64,000 nt of DNA, taken from contig NZ_BMUC01000005.1 in assembly GCF_014649995.1 (NCBI RefSeq), positions 150,606 to 214,605 on the forward strand. The letters are read 5' to 3'. Shown piece by piece: positions 26,735 to 35,743 of this stretch. The stretch is from Streptomyces griseoflavus (GTDB lineage: Bacteria; Actinomycetota; Actinomycetes; Streptomycetales; Streptomycetaceae). The translations under genes were made by a program, and so were the position numbers. Numbering within the stretch: the first letter of the stretch is position 1; each line of letters begins with the position of its first letter. A model generated the notes under the pieces. The model was not told where the DNA came from. It saw nothing but the letters and a program-made list of their open reading frames with translations, and did not search any database.

Positions 26735-28666
26735 CTACGCCGTCGGGGAGCTCTGGCCGGACCCGGAGGTCGCGCCGCGGTACCAGTACTCGAGGGTCAG
26801 CACGTGCCACAGATGCTTGGAGAAGTCCTGCTGCCCGGCGGCGTCCGCGGCGACCAGCCGCTGGAGCGCGTCACGGCGCAGGAAACCGGAACGGACCAGC
26901 TCGCCGTCGTCGACCACCTCGCGCACCAGAGGTGCCAGGTCCCGGCTCATCCAGGCCCGCAGCGGGGCGCTGAACAGGCCCTTGGGCCGGTGGACGATCT
27001 CCCGCGGCAGGACGGAGACGGCCGCCTCCTTGAGGACGGCCTTCCCCTGCCGGCCGGCGATCTTGCGGCGGCCGGGCACGGCGAACGCCGCCTTCACCAC
27101 CTCGACGTCCACGTACGGCACCCGCACCTCGGTCGAGGCGGCCATGCTGGAGCGGTCCGTGTACGCGAGGTTCAGGCCCGGCAGGAACATGCGGGCGTCG
27201 GCCAGGCACATGCGGTTGACGAAGTCGTCGAGAGCGTTGTCCGCGTAGACGTCCGCGTGCTCGGTCAGCACGTCGTCGACCGTCCCGGCGAGGTCCGGGT
27301 CGACCAGGGCGAGCAGTTCCCGCCGGTCGTACAGGGTGTAGCTGCGCCGGAACGCGGTCTCCTCCGGCAGGTCGGCGAAGGACAGGAACCGCTTCGCGAA
27401 GCGCACCGACCGGTACCCCCGGCGGGCCGTGGCCACCGGCAGCCGGCCCACGGCGCCGGACACCCCGCGCCGCAGCGGCCCCGGGACGCGCTGGTAGCGC
27501 AGCGCGAGCAGGTTGGCCAGGTGCTTGCGGTACCCGGCGAACAGCTCGTCGGCGCCCATCCCCGAGAGCATCACCTTCACCCCGGCCTCGCGGGCGGCCG
27601 AGCAGATCAGGAACGTGTTGATCGCGGCGGGGTCACCGATCGGCTCGTCCAGGTGGTACGTCATCCGCGGCAGCAGGTCGAGCACGTCCGGGGCGATCTC
27701 GATCTCCCGCAGGTCGACACCGAACCGCTCGGCGACCTGCCGGGCGTACCGCAGGTCGTCCGGCATCGCCTCGAACCGGGCGTCCTCGGCGCGGAACCCG
27801 ATCGTGTACGCGGAGATCCCGGGCCGGTCACGGGCGGCCAGCGCGGTCAGGTAGCTGGAGTCCAGACCGCCGGAGAGGAAGGTCGCCACGGGGACGTCGG
27901 AGAGCAGGTGACGCCGGGTCGACTCCTCCACGACGGCGGCGACGTCCGGCTGTTCACCGGCCAGGGCCCGCTCCCGGGCCTCGGCGGCGACGTCCCGCAG
28001 GTTCCAGTACCGGCCGCGCTCCACCCGGCCGTCGGGCCGGCACCGCAGCCAGCTCCCCGGCGGCAGCTTCTCCGCCTCGCGGAACGCGCACCGCGAGTCG
28101 GGCACCCAGTAGTACAGCAGCGACGCCACCAGCGCCGCGTGGTCCACCTCCAGCGTCCCGCCGGTCACGGCGGCGAGCGCCTTGAGTTCGGAGGCGAACA
28201 CCAGACCCTCACCGCGCCGCAGCAGGAACAGCGGCTTGATGCCGAGCTGGTCGCGGGCGAGCACCAGCTCACCGGTCCGCTCGTCGAAGATCCCGAACGC
28301 GAACATGCCGCGCAGCCGGGGAAGGCAGTCCGTGCCCCAGCGCCGCCACGCCTCCAGCAGCACCTCGGTGTCGGAGGTACCGCGGAAGCGCACCCCGGCG
28401 GACTGCAGTTCGGCGCGCAGCTCGGGCGCGTTGTACAGCTCGCCGTTGTAGGTCAGGGCGAGGCCGCCGGAGACCATGGGCTGGGCGCCGGTGCCGGACA
28501 GGTCGATCACGGCCAGCCGGCGGTGCCCCAGGTGCACCTCGCCGTCCCCCGCGGAGTGGCTGTACCGGCCCGCCCCGTCCGGGCCGCGGTGGGCGAGGGT
28601 GTCGGTGAGCCGGTCGGTGACGGCCTTCCCGTCCGGCCATCGGTACGTGCCTGCGATGCCACACAT
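26735..28666 (-). CDS. asnB: Glutamine-hydrolysing asparagine synthase-type amidotransferase
   Basis: A 643-residue class II amidotransferase. Cys2 of MCGIAGTY is the glutaminase nucleophile, HRGPDG and TYNGELYN are present, and SGGLDSS near residue 265 is the ATP-pyrophosphatase loop. AsnB-type enzymes in polysaccharide clusters are thought to amidate carboxylates such as uronic acids. Here it shares an operon with a GDP-mannose-6-dehydrogenase-like gene, so the likeliest product is a uronamide-containing repeat unit. It starts three bases after the Wzz-like gene. Confidence 0.88.
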   Translation of the reverse strand: MCGIAGTYRWPDGKAVTDRLTDTLAHRGPDGAGRYSHSAGDGEVHLGHRRLAVIDLSGTGAQPMVSGGLALTYNGELYNAPELRAELQSAGVRFRGTSDTEVLLEAWRRWGTDCLPRLRGMFAFGIFDERTGELVLARDQLGIKPLFLLRRGEGLVFASELKALAAVTGGTLEVDHAALVASLLYYWVPDSRCAFREAEKLPPGSWLRCRPDGRVERGRYWNLRDVAAEARERALAGEQPDVAAVVEESTRRHLLSDVPVATFLSGGLDSSYLTALAARDRPGISAYTIGFRAEDARFEAMPDDLRYARQVAERFGVDLREIEIAPDVLDLLPRMTYHLDEPIGDPAAINTFLICSAAREAGVKVMLSGMGADELFAGYRKHLANLLALRYQRVPGPLRRGVSGAVGRLPVATARRGYRSVRFAKRFLSFADLPEETAFRRSYTLYDRRELLALVDPDLAGTVDDVLTEHADVYADNALDDFVNRMCLADARMFLPGLNLAYTDRSSMAASTEVRVPYVDVEVVKAAFAVPGRRKIAGRQGKAVLKEAAVSVLPREIVHRPKGLFSAPLRAWMSRDLAPLVREVVDDGELVRSGFLRRDALQRLVAADAAGQQDFSKHLWHVLTLEYWYRGATSGSGQSSPTA

Positions 28667-28669
28667 GTG

Positions 28670-30247
28670 CTACCGCGCCTCCTGGTCGCTGTCCGGGACC
28701 CGTGCCGCCGGCATCGGCCGGCGTTCGGTCCGCCTCGGGCCGTCCCCCACTGCCCGGACGGCGTGGGAGGTACCCCCACCGTTGTTCCGGGCGGGCCGCT
28801 CGTCACGGCCGTGCAGGCCGGTGTGGGGGTCGGTGTGCGGGCCGGTGCGCAGGCCGTGCCACAGCGTGCCGTCGGTCCGGTCCCGCGGATCGGGGTCGAT
28901 CAGCACCACACCGATCACCGCGACGCGCTGCTCCGCGAGCTGCCGCGCGACGGTGTGCAGCCACGCGGCGCTGCCGTGACCGGCCCGTACGACCAGCACG
29001 GTCCGGGTGCCGAGGTACCGCAGGTCGGTCCACGGCGTGCCGGGCCGCACCGAGCCGACGCCGAGCGCGCGCTCCCCGGGCGGCGCCTCGGCGGCCCGCC
29101 CGCCGTCGACCACGGCCGGGTCCCCGGGCCGCGGGCGGCGGCCCGCGAGCAGCGCTCCCGGCAGACCGTCGACGACGACCACCGCCTCCTCGGCCGCCAG
29201 TGCGCGGGCGAGGTCCAGGGCGAGGTCGCCCGCGGCGCGCGCACAGCCCAGTTCCAGCAGGGACACCGGTTCCGCGGAGCCGCGCACGGTGCGGGTCAGG
29301 GACGTGGTGAGCCGGGTGCGTGCCGCGCGGGTCCGCCGGCGCCGCCACGGCGCGACCGTCCGGCGGGGCAGCTCGGCGATCACGGAGGCGCCGAGGTGCG
29401 CCGCGATGTCCCGGCGCAGCACGGGGCGGTCCGCCACCACCGAGGTGACCGCGGCGACCGCGAGCCCGAGGACCAGCCCGAGGACGAGCCCGATCGCGGC
29501 GTTGGTGGCGGCCGCCCCGGTGAGGGAGTGCCGCACCACGCGCGGCGCGTCCACGATCTGGGTGCCGGCCACGAGCCGGGGCGTGCCGACGCGTGCTTCC
29601 GCGGCGCGCTGCCCGAAGTCGGTGACGCGGGAGGTGAGTTCGGCGCGGCGGGCGAAGAGCGACTCCATGGTCGCCGAATCCTGCGGCCCGCCCTGCGGCG
29701 GCCCGTCACCGATCGCCTCGTTGACCCGGTCGAGCTCCTCCCGCATGCGGGCCTGCTGTTCGAGCAGCGTCTTGGCCTCGGCGTCCGCGGCTTCGCGGAT
29801 CCGCCGCACGTGGTCCGCGACGAACGCGTCGGCCAGTGCCCCGGCGCGGGCCACCGCTTCCGCGTCGCTGTCCCCGGTCACCGTGATCTGCAGCAGGTTG
29901 TTGGTCAGGCCCAGGCCCTCGTAGTCCTCCATGAAGTCCTCCGGCCTCTCCGGGGACCCCATGGCCTTCAGGGCCGCTCCCGCGATCCGCGTGGTGTGCA
30001 GCAGGGCGGCGTCGGTGCGGATGAGCGTGCCGGGGTCGTTCGGCTGGTCCTGCTGGTGGGCGACGAGCACCTTGGTCACCGCGGTCGGTGGCGGCGGCAG
30101 GAGGACGGCCACCGCCGCGCCGGCGAGCAGCCCCAGCAGCGCCAGGGCGGACCAGAGGCGGCGCCGTCTGCGCACCGACACCACGAGCGAGTGCAGGTCG
30201 AGCAGCGGGGCGGAGGCCGGTGCGTCCGGCGTCGCGGGTGTCGTCAC
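28670..30247 (-). CDS. Wzz-like chain-length protein with nucleotide domain lacking a P-loop
   Basis: A 525-residue polysaccharide co-polymerase: N-terminal membrane span (LWSALALLGLLAGAAVAVLL), an extracytoplasmic domain with coiled-coil features, and a second span near residues 240-265. The cytoplasmic part resembles a BY-kinase/ParA-like domain, but the expected GEGKT Walker A is replaced by LLELGCARAAGDLALDLARA and the DAD motif by VVVVDGLPGAL. ATP binding is therefore doubtful. It is coupled to a second Wzz-like gene (GTGA). The C-terminal 60 residues are basic and low-complexity. Confidence 0.75.
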   Translation of the reverse strand: MTTPATPDAPASAPLLDLHSLVVSVRRRRRLWSALALLGLLAGAAVAVLLPPPPTAVTKVLVAHQQDQPNDPGTLIRTDAALLHTTRIAGAALKAMGSPERPEDFMEDYEGLGLTNNLLQITVTGDSDAEAVARAGALADAFVADHVRRIREAADAEAKTLLEQQARMREELDRVNEAIGDGPPQGGPQDSATMESLFARRAELTSRVTDFGQRAAEARVGTPRLVAGTQIVDAPRVVRHSLTGAAATNAAIGLVLGLVLGLAVAAVTSVVADRPVLRRDIAAHLGASVIAELPRRTVAPWRRRRTRAARTRLTTSLTRTVRGSAEPVSLLELGCARAAGDLALDLARALAAEEAVVVVDGLPGALLAGRRPRPGDPAVVDGGRAAEAPPGERALGVGSVRPGTPWTDLRYLGTRTVLVVRAGHGSAAWLHTVARQLAEQRVAVIGVVLIDPDPRDRTDGTLWHGLRTGPHTDPHTGLHGRDERPARNNGGGTSHAVRAVGDGPRRTERRPMPAARVPDSDQEAR

Positions 30248-31611
30248 GCCGCACCACCCGTCGTGCCCTCGCCCGCCGCGAGCGCCGGCACCGCGGCGTC
30301 CCGGTGACGGCCGCCGGCGGTCCCCGGAGCGACGGGTACCGGGCCGGCGAGGACGACGCCGACGACCTCGTGCCCCGCGTCCGCGCACGCCTCGGCGAGG
30401 CCGGTCAGTTCCTCCGTGGTCCAGTCGCCCGCGCCGAGCACCACCAGGGCGCCGGACTCGTCGCCCCGGTCCGGAACCACCGGCCGGGACACCGGCACCT
30501 CCAGCACCCGCAGGCGCGGACCGTCTCCGGCCTCGGCGGCGAGCCGCTCGGCGGCCCGCAGGGCCACCCCGTCGCCGTCGGGAACCAGGACCAGCAGCCG
30601 CCGGGGGGCGGGCAGCAGGTCCCGGAGGCGGGCGCAGACGCGCCGGTAGCGGACCTGCCGGCCGGCCTCGTCGCCGGACGGCCGCGGGACGGGCGCGTCC
30701 CACCGGGTGCCGGTGCCGAGCAGCCGGCTGATCCGGGCCCGCGGGCCGTCCTCCCCGGGCCGGTGCGCGGGCCGTTCCCCGGGTACGTCGACGGTCCCCA
30801 GCGGCGTCGAGCGCAGCGCCGCGGCGATCTCCGGCCCGGTGCACGGCCGGCGGTTCACGCGGGCGGCGGTGAGGTGCCCGGCGACCGTGAGGAGGACGAA
30901 CAGCAGCGCCCCGGCGGCGACGAGCTGCCACCTGGTCGGCGGTGCCTCGCCGTCCGGCCGGGCCGCGGGCCCCATGACGACCATGCCGGTGCCGGCCGCG
31001 GCGGGGTCGGTCCGGTCCAGCTTGGTGACGGCCTCCTGGAGCGCGGTGCGCAGCTTCGCCAGCTCGGTGCGGGTCTGCACGCTCTCCACGGTCCGCCCCG
31101 GGTCGGCCGAGTCGGCCAGTTCGGTGATGCGGCGGCTGGTCCGCAGCACCAGCTGCCGCAGCTCCTCGGGCCGCGCCGCCGCCTCGGCGTCGGCGGTGTC
31201 GCCCCCGACTCGCGCGGCGAACGCGACGAACTGTTCGACCATCGCGTCCGCGAGGCGCTGCGCGTGCTCGGGGGTGTCGGCGGTGGCCGAGATCTCGATG
31301 ATGTTCCCGTCGGAGGCCCTGGCGGCCACCCGGTCCCGCAGGTCGCCCGCGCCGACCCCGTCCCGGTCGAGCTCGTCGGCCGCGCGGTCCACCACCACCG
31401 AACTGGTCGCGATCTCCACCTGGGTCAGCAGTTCGCGTTCCTCCCACGCCCCCGGCAGCAGCACCGACGCCGACGTCGTGTACCGCGGCGGGAACACCAG
31501 GGAGGTGCCGAGGCCGACGAGCGCGCCCAGGACGGCGACGACGGTGAGCAGCCGCCGGCGCCGGCGGATCAGCCGCCCGATCGTGACCAGGCGTATCGTG
31601 TCCTCGCTCAA
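30244..31611 (-). CDS. Second Wzz-like chain-length protein
   Basis: A 455-residue protein with the same plan as its neighbour: a span at LLTVVAVLGALVGLGTSLVF, a Wzz-type periplasm-facing domain (FPPRYTTSASVLLPG is the conserved opening), a second span (LVAAGALLFVLLTVAGHL), and a cytoplasmic domain with the strand LLVLVPDGDGVALRAAERLA where a P-loop would be. No Walker A lysine is present. Two adjacent co-polymerases suggest a mixed complex controlling chain length. The stop and start codons overlap neighbours on both sides. Confidence 0.75.
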   Translation of the reverse strand: MSEDTIRLVTIGRLIRRRRRLLTVVAVLGALVGLGTSLVFPPRYTTSASVLLPGAWEERELLTQVEIATSSVVVDRAADELDRDGVGAGDLRDRVAARASDGNIIEISATADTPEHAQRLADAMVEQFVAFAARVGGDTADAEAAARPEELRQLVLRTSRRITELADSADPGRTVESVQTRTELAKLRTALQEAVTKLDRTDPAAAGTGMVVMGPAARPDGEAPPTRWQLVAAGALLFVLLTVAGHLTAARVNRRPCTGPEIAAALRSTPLGTVDVPGERPAHRPGEDGPRARISRLLGTGTRWDAPVPRPSGDEAGRQVRYRRVCARLRDLLPAPRRLLVLVPDGDGVALRAAERLAAEAGDGPRLRVLEVPVSRPVVPDRGDESGALVVLGAGDWTTEELTGLAEACADAGHEVVGVVLAGPVPVAPGTAGGRHRDAAVPALAAGEGTTGGAA

Positions 31612-32885
31612 CGGCGCGGCCTCTTCCCCGCGCGGTACGTGCCGCGCGCCCGCACCGGAGGCCGGTCGCGGCAGGCGGCGGCGTAGGCGGCGAGCAGCGA
31701 CGCCTGCGAATTGCGCCAGGACAGCGGCCCGTTGATCCGCTCCTGGCCGGTCTTGCCCATCCGGGACCGTGTCTCCGGCTCGTCCAGCAGCCGCGCGACG
31801 AGCCGGGCGAACTCCCCCTCGTCGTTCGCGGGCGCGTAGACGGCGGCGTCACCGGCGGAGACGCGCGCCTCACGGAGGTCGAACGAGACGACCGGCCGGC
31901 CCATCACCATGTACTCCAGGACCTTGTTCATGGTCGACACGTCGTTGAGCGGGTTGTGCGGATCGGGGGAGAGGCACACGTCCGCGGTGGACAGGTAGCG
32001 CACCAGGTCGGCGTCCGGGATGCGCCCGGTGAACTGCACCTGGTCCGAGAGCCCGAGCCGGCGGGACAGTTCCACCATCGCGTCGAAGGTGTCGCCGCCG
32101 CCGACGAACACCGCGTGCCAGTCGGTCCGTCCGACCTCGTCGCGCAGCTTCGCCAGCGCCCGCAGGGCGTAGTCGACGCCGTCCTGCGGGCCCATCACGC
32201 CCAGGTAGCACAGCAGATGGGGCTTGCCGCGCTTCAACTCCGGCTCGGGCGGCACCGGGTGGAACCGGCCGGTGTCCGGGGCGCTGCGCACCACGAACAC
32301 GTCCTCGGGCCGCCGCCCGCCGCGGCGCACCGCGACGTCCCGGTAGCTCTCGTTGGTGGCGAGCACGACGTCCGCGGCCCGGTAGGTCATCCGCTCCAGC
32401 GCGCACACGCCGCGGTACAGCAGGTCCTTGCCGCGGCCGAACCGGGACAGGTACAGCTCGGGCACCAGGTCGTGCTGGTCGAAGACGAACCGCGCGCCGT
32501 GCCGCTTCATCCACAGGGCCGGCAGGAAGAGCAGGTCGGGCGGGTTGCAGGCGTGCACCACGTCGACCGGGCCGACCTTCCGGGCCAGCCGCACGGTGTG
32601 CCACAGCGCCGATCCGTACTCCCGCAGATAGCCGGCCGGTCCTCCGGTGGCGGCGCGCAGCGGGTAGCGGTGGATCCGCACCCCGTCGATCACCGCCTCC
32701 GGTTCCGTGTCCCGCTTGGTGCCCCGGGGGCAGACGACGTGCACCTCCCAGCCCGCGTCGCGCAGCGTGGTGCACTCCTGCCACACCCGCCGGTCGAACG
32801 GCACCGACAGGTTCTCCACGAGGACCAGCGCGCGCCGGCCCGCCCCGCCGCCGGACGGGTCTGTGAACGACGTGTCACCAGGCAA
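31608..32885 (-). CDS. Glycosyltransferase family 4 (WbuB-like)
   Basis: A 425-residue GT-B enzyme. It begins RRALVLVENLSVPFDRRVWQE, the WbuB-like opening, followed by VVHACNPPDLLFLPALWMKRHG, FDQHDLVPELYLSRFG and a donor domain with LCYLGVMGPQDGVDYALRAL and STMNKVLEYMVMGRPVVSFDL. The classical second Glu of EX7E is not obvious. It probably adds the second sugar to the lipid-linked intermediate. It overlaps the dehydrogenase gene by 11 bases. Confidence 0.86.
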   Translation of the reverse strand: MPGDTSFTDPSGGGAGRRALVLVENLSVPFDRRVWQECTTLRDAGWEVHVVCPRGTKRDTEPEAVIDGVRIHRYPLRAATGGPAGYLREYGSALWHTVRLARKVGPVDVVHACNPPDLLFLPALWMKRHGARFVFDQHDLVPELYLSRFGRGKDLLYRGVCALERMTYRAADVVLATNESYRDVAVRRGGRRPEDVFVVRSAPDTGRFHPVPPEPELKRGKPHLLCYLGVMGPQDGVDYALRALAKLRDEVGRTDWHAVFVGGGDTFDAMVELSRRLGLSDQVQFTGRIPDADLVRYLSTADVCLSPDPHNPLNDVSTMNKVLEYMVMGRPVVSFDLREARVSAGDAAVYAPANDEGEFARLVARLLDEPETRSRMGKTGQERINGPLSWRNSQASLLAAYAAACRDRPPVRARGTYRAGKRPRR

Positions 32886-34191
32886 GGCCCACGTACCCCG
32901 GTTCGGTCCGGCGCGCCTCGGCGTCGGGAAGGCGGACGAGATCGACGATCACGGGGCCGCCGCCACGGGGCAGCGCCGACAGCACGGCCGGGTCCCTGGT
33001 CCCGACCAGGCACACCTCGGCGTGTTCGAGCACCTCCTCGACGGAGTCCGCGAGGAGCTGCGCGAGGTGCGGCAGCCGGGTCTCGATGTACTCGCGGTTC
33101 GCGCCGAGCAGCCGGGACAGGCTCACGTTGGCGTCGTGGATCCGCAGGTCGTACCCCTTGCCGAAGAGCCGTTCCGCCAGTTCGACGAGCGGGCTCTCGC
33201 GGAGGTCGTCGGTGCCGGGTTTGAAGGACAGCCCGAACATCCCGACCCGGCGTCTGCCGGTGCGCTCCACCAGTTCCACCGCCCGTTGCAGGTGGTCGGC
33301 GTTGGAGGGCAGCACATGGGCGAGGATGGGCACCGAGACGTCGGCGCGGTGCGCCGCGTGGACCAGGCTGCGCAGGTCCTTGGGCAGGCAGGAGCCGCCG
33401 AAGGCGAAGCCGGGCCGCAGGTAGGCGGGGCTGATGTTCAGTTTGCGGTCGGCCAGGAACACGTCCATGACCTGGTGCGAGTCCACTCCGAGGGCCTGGC
33501 ACACCGCGCCCAGCTCGTTCGCGAAGCCGATCTTGAGGCCGTGGAACGCGTTGTCCGCGTACTTGATCGCCTCGGCCGTCGGGATCGGCACCCGGAACAC
33601 TTCGCCGGGCAGTCCGTCGTACAGCGCCGCCACCACGTCGCCGCTCGCCGGGTCGAGCTCGCCGATGACGGTCTTGGGCGGGTCGAAGAAGTCCCGCACG
33701 CTGGTGCCCTCGCGCAGGAACTCCGGGTTGACCGCGACCCCGACGTCCACCCCGGCCGTGCCGCCGACGTACTTCTCCAGGATCGGCACCAGCAGGTCGA
33801 GGCAGGTGCCGGGGAGCATGGTGCTGCGGAACACCACGGTGTGCCGTCCGCCCCGCTCGGCGAGCGCCGCGCCGATCTGCTCGGTGACCCGCTCCAGGTA
33901 GGTGGTGCACAGGCTGCCGTTGGGCTCCGAGGGCGTGCCCACGCAGACCAGCGACACCTCACTGTCCATGATCGCCTCGCGGACGTCGACGGTGGCGCGT
34001 AACGCCCCGGTCCGCACGCCCCCTTCGATCAGCTCTCCGATCCGCTCCTCGACCACCGGGGCCTTGCCGTCGTTGACCAGGTCGACCTTCACCTGGTTGA
34101 CGTCCACCCCGACGACCTGGTGCCCCAGGTCGGCCAGGCACGCGGCCGACACGCAGCCCACGTAGCCGAGCCCGAACACACTGACTCTCAT
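32875..34191 (-). CDS. GDP-mannose 6-dehydrogenase-like nucleotide-sugar dehydrogenase (AlgD type)
   Basis: A 438-residue nucleotide-sugar dehydrogenase closer to AlgD than to ordinary UDP-glucose dehydrogenases. Shared AlgD-like stretches include VSVFGLGYVGCVSAACLADL, VNPEFLREGTSVRDFFDPP, YLRPGFAFGGSCLPKDLRSL and GLSFKPGTDDLRESPLVELA. The catalytic cysteine is Cys268, the same number as in Pseudomonas AlgD. It would oxidise GDP-mannose to GDP-mannuronate with 2 NAD+, making uronic acid for the polymer. UDP-sugar use cannot be excluded by eye. It is the second gene of the cluster. Confidence 0.85.
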   Translation of the reverse strand: MRVSVFGLGYVGCVSAACLADLGHQVVGVDVNQVKVDLVNDGKAPVVEERIGELIEGGVRTGALRATVDVREAIMDSEVSLVCVGTPSEPNGSLCTTYLERVTEQIGAALAERGGRHTVVFRSTMLPGTCLDLLVPILEKYVGGTAGVDVGVAVNPEFLREGTSVRDFFDPPKTVIGELDPASGDVVAALYDGLPGEVFRVPIPTAEAIKYADNAFHGLKIGFANELGAVCQALGVDSHQVMDVFLADRKLNISPAYLRPGFAFGGSCLPKDLRSLVHAAHRADVSVPILAHVLPSNADHLQRAVELVERTGRRRVGMFGLSFKPGTDDLRESPLVELAERLFGKGYDLRIHDANVSLSRLLGANREYIETRLPHLAQLLADSVEEVLEHAEVCLVGTRDPAVLSALPRGGGPVIVDLVRLPDAEARRTEPGYVGLAW

Positions 34192-34264
34192 GACCCGTTC
34201 CTCCCCCCAGGCAGGCCCTCGCGGCCTGCGGTCCGCGCGCCGGCCGGTCCTCGGCCGCCCCGCA

Positions 34265-35743
34265 TCAGTAGGCCCCCTGCCCGTGGAGCACCGCGCGCAG
34301 CGTCTTCCACAGGATCACCGTGTCCAGGGCGAGCGACCAGTCCTCCACGTACCGCAGGTCCAGACGGACCGTTTCCTCCCATGACAGGTCGCTGCGCCCG
34401 CTGATCTGCCACAGTCCGGTGAGTCCGGGCTTGACCAGCAGCCGCCGCCGGATGTCGGGGCCGTAGGCGGCGGACTCCTCCGGCAGCGGCGGCCGCGGAC
34501 CGACGAGCGACATCGAGCCGGTGAGCACGTTGAACAACTGCGGCAGCTCGTCGAGCGAGTACCGGCGCAGAACCGTTCCGACGCGGGTCACCCGCGGATC
34601 CCTGCGGAGCTTGAACAGCAGTCCCGCGCCCTCGTTGCGGTGGATCAGCTCGGCGCGGGCCCGGTCGGCCCCGGCGACCATGGTGCGGAACTTGACCATG
34701 GTGAACTCGCGCCCGTCCTTGCCCACGCGGCGCTGGCGGTAGAACACCCCGCCCCGGCTGTCCGCCGCCACGAGCAGCCCGACGCCCACCATCAGCGGCG
34801 CGAACACCAGCAGCAGGACCGCCGCGCCGAGCCGGTCGACGACCCCCTTGACCGCGCGGCGGCCGCCGCTGAAGGTCGGCATGCTGACCCGCAGCAGCGG
34901 GATCCCCAGCACCGCGTCGATGTGCAGCCGCGGACCGGCCACCTCCATCAGCACGGGCGCCACGACCATCTCGGTGTCGCTGCCCTCGAGGCTCCAGGCC
35001 AGCCGCTGGAGCCGCTCCGGCGACCAGTGCGGGTCCGGGGTCACCGCGACGACGCGGTAGCCGTCCCGGTGCACGTGGCCCGCGACGTCCGTCAGCCGGC
35101 CGACGACCGGTACCCCGTCGAGCCGGTCACCGCCGGCCACCGCGCCGTACGTGGTGCACACGGCGTCCACCCGCCAGCCCAGGTGCGGGAACTTGCGGGT
35201 CCGGGTGATCAGGTCCCGCACGGTGGCCGGGCTGCCGGCGGCCAGCACCGGTCTCAGGCAGCGGCCTTCCTTGCGTTCTCTGTGCAGCCAGAGCCGCAGC
35301 AGATACCGCTCGGTCATGGTGACGATCGCGATCGCGGGAATTGCCACGAAGATCCAGAGTTTGATGTTGCGCGAGGTGAGCGCTATTCCGCCGAGCGCCA
35401 GGACGACCGTCGCCATGAACAGGGAACGTCCGAGCCGGCGGAATTCCTCGGCTCCCTGGCCGAGAACCGCCGGAGCCCATGACCGGCTCACCGCCAGCGC
35501 CCCCAGCACCAGAATCCAGGTGCCGAATGCGAGAATTCCCCATTTCTCGTGCCAGTTGGCCGCGTCCCGCGCCCCGAAGAAGTTGCCGATTCCCGCCACC
35601 ACACAGGCAGTGGCCACGGCATCGCCGGTGATCACCGTACGGCGGTACCGCTGCTCCCAGTCGGTCGCGGGCCTGCTGATCGTCCCGTCCGCCGGACGCC
35701 CGCGCGTCGACGGAAACGGGCTGAGTAATCCCCCTTGCCGCAC
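34265..35743 (-). CDS. Polyprenyl-phosphate sugar-1-phosphate transferase (initiating sugar transferase)
   Basis: A 492-residue membrane protein: about four N-terminal spans, a nucleotide-binding-like CoA-binding domain (LAAGSPATVRDLI), a fifth span and a bacterial sugar-transferase catalytic domain (VFYRQRRVGKDG, FTMVKFRTMVAGAD, RRYSLDELPQLFNVLTGSMSLVGPRPPLP, PGLTGLWQISGRS). It loads the first sugar phosphate onto undecaprenyl phosphate. The GTG at 35743 was chosen because GGGGGG lies 5 bases upstream and it follows the start of obvious homology closely. It is the first gene of the 21-gene unit. Confidence 0.87.
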   Translation of the reverse strand: MRQGGLLSPFPSTRGRPADGTISRPATDWEQRYRRTVITGDAVATACVVAGIGNFFGARDAANWHEKWGILAFGTWILVLGALAVSRSWAPAVLGQGAEEFRRLGRSLFMATVVLALGGIALTSRNIKLWIFVAIPAIAIVTMTERYLLRLWLHRERKEGRCLRPVLAAGSPATVRDLITRTRKFPHLGWRVDAVCTTYGAVAGGDRLDGVPVVGRLTDVAGHVHRDGYRVVAVTPDPHWSPERLQRLAWSLEGSDTEMVVAPVLMEVAGPRLHIDAVLGIPLLRVSMPTFSGGRRAVKGVVDRLGAAVLLLVFAPLMVGVGLLVAADSRGGVFYRQRRVGKDGREFTMVKFRTMVAGADRARAELIHRNEGAGLLFKLRRDPRVTRVGTVLRRYSLDELPQLFNVLTGSMSLVGPRPPLPEESAAYGPDIRRRLLVKPGLTGLWQISGRSDLSWEETVRLDLRYVEDWSLALDTVILWKTLRAVLHGQGAY

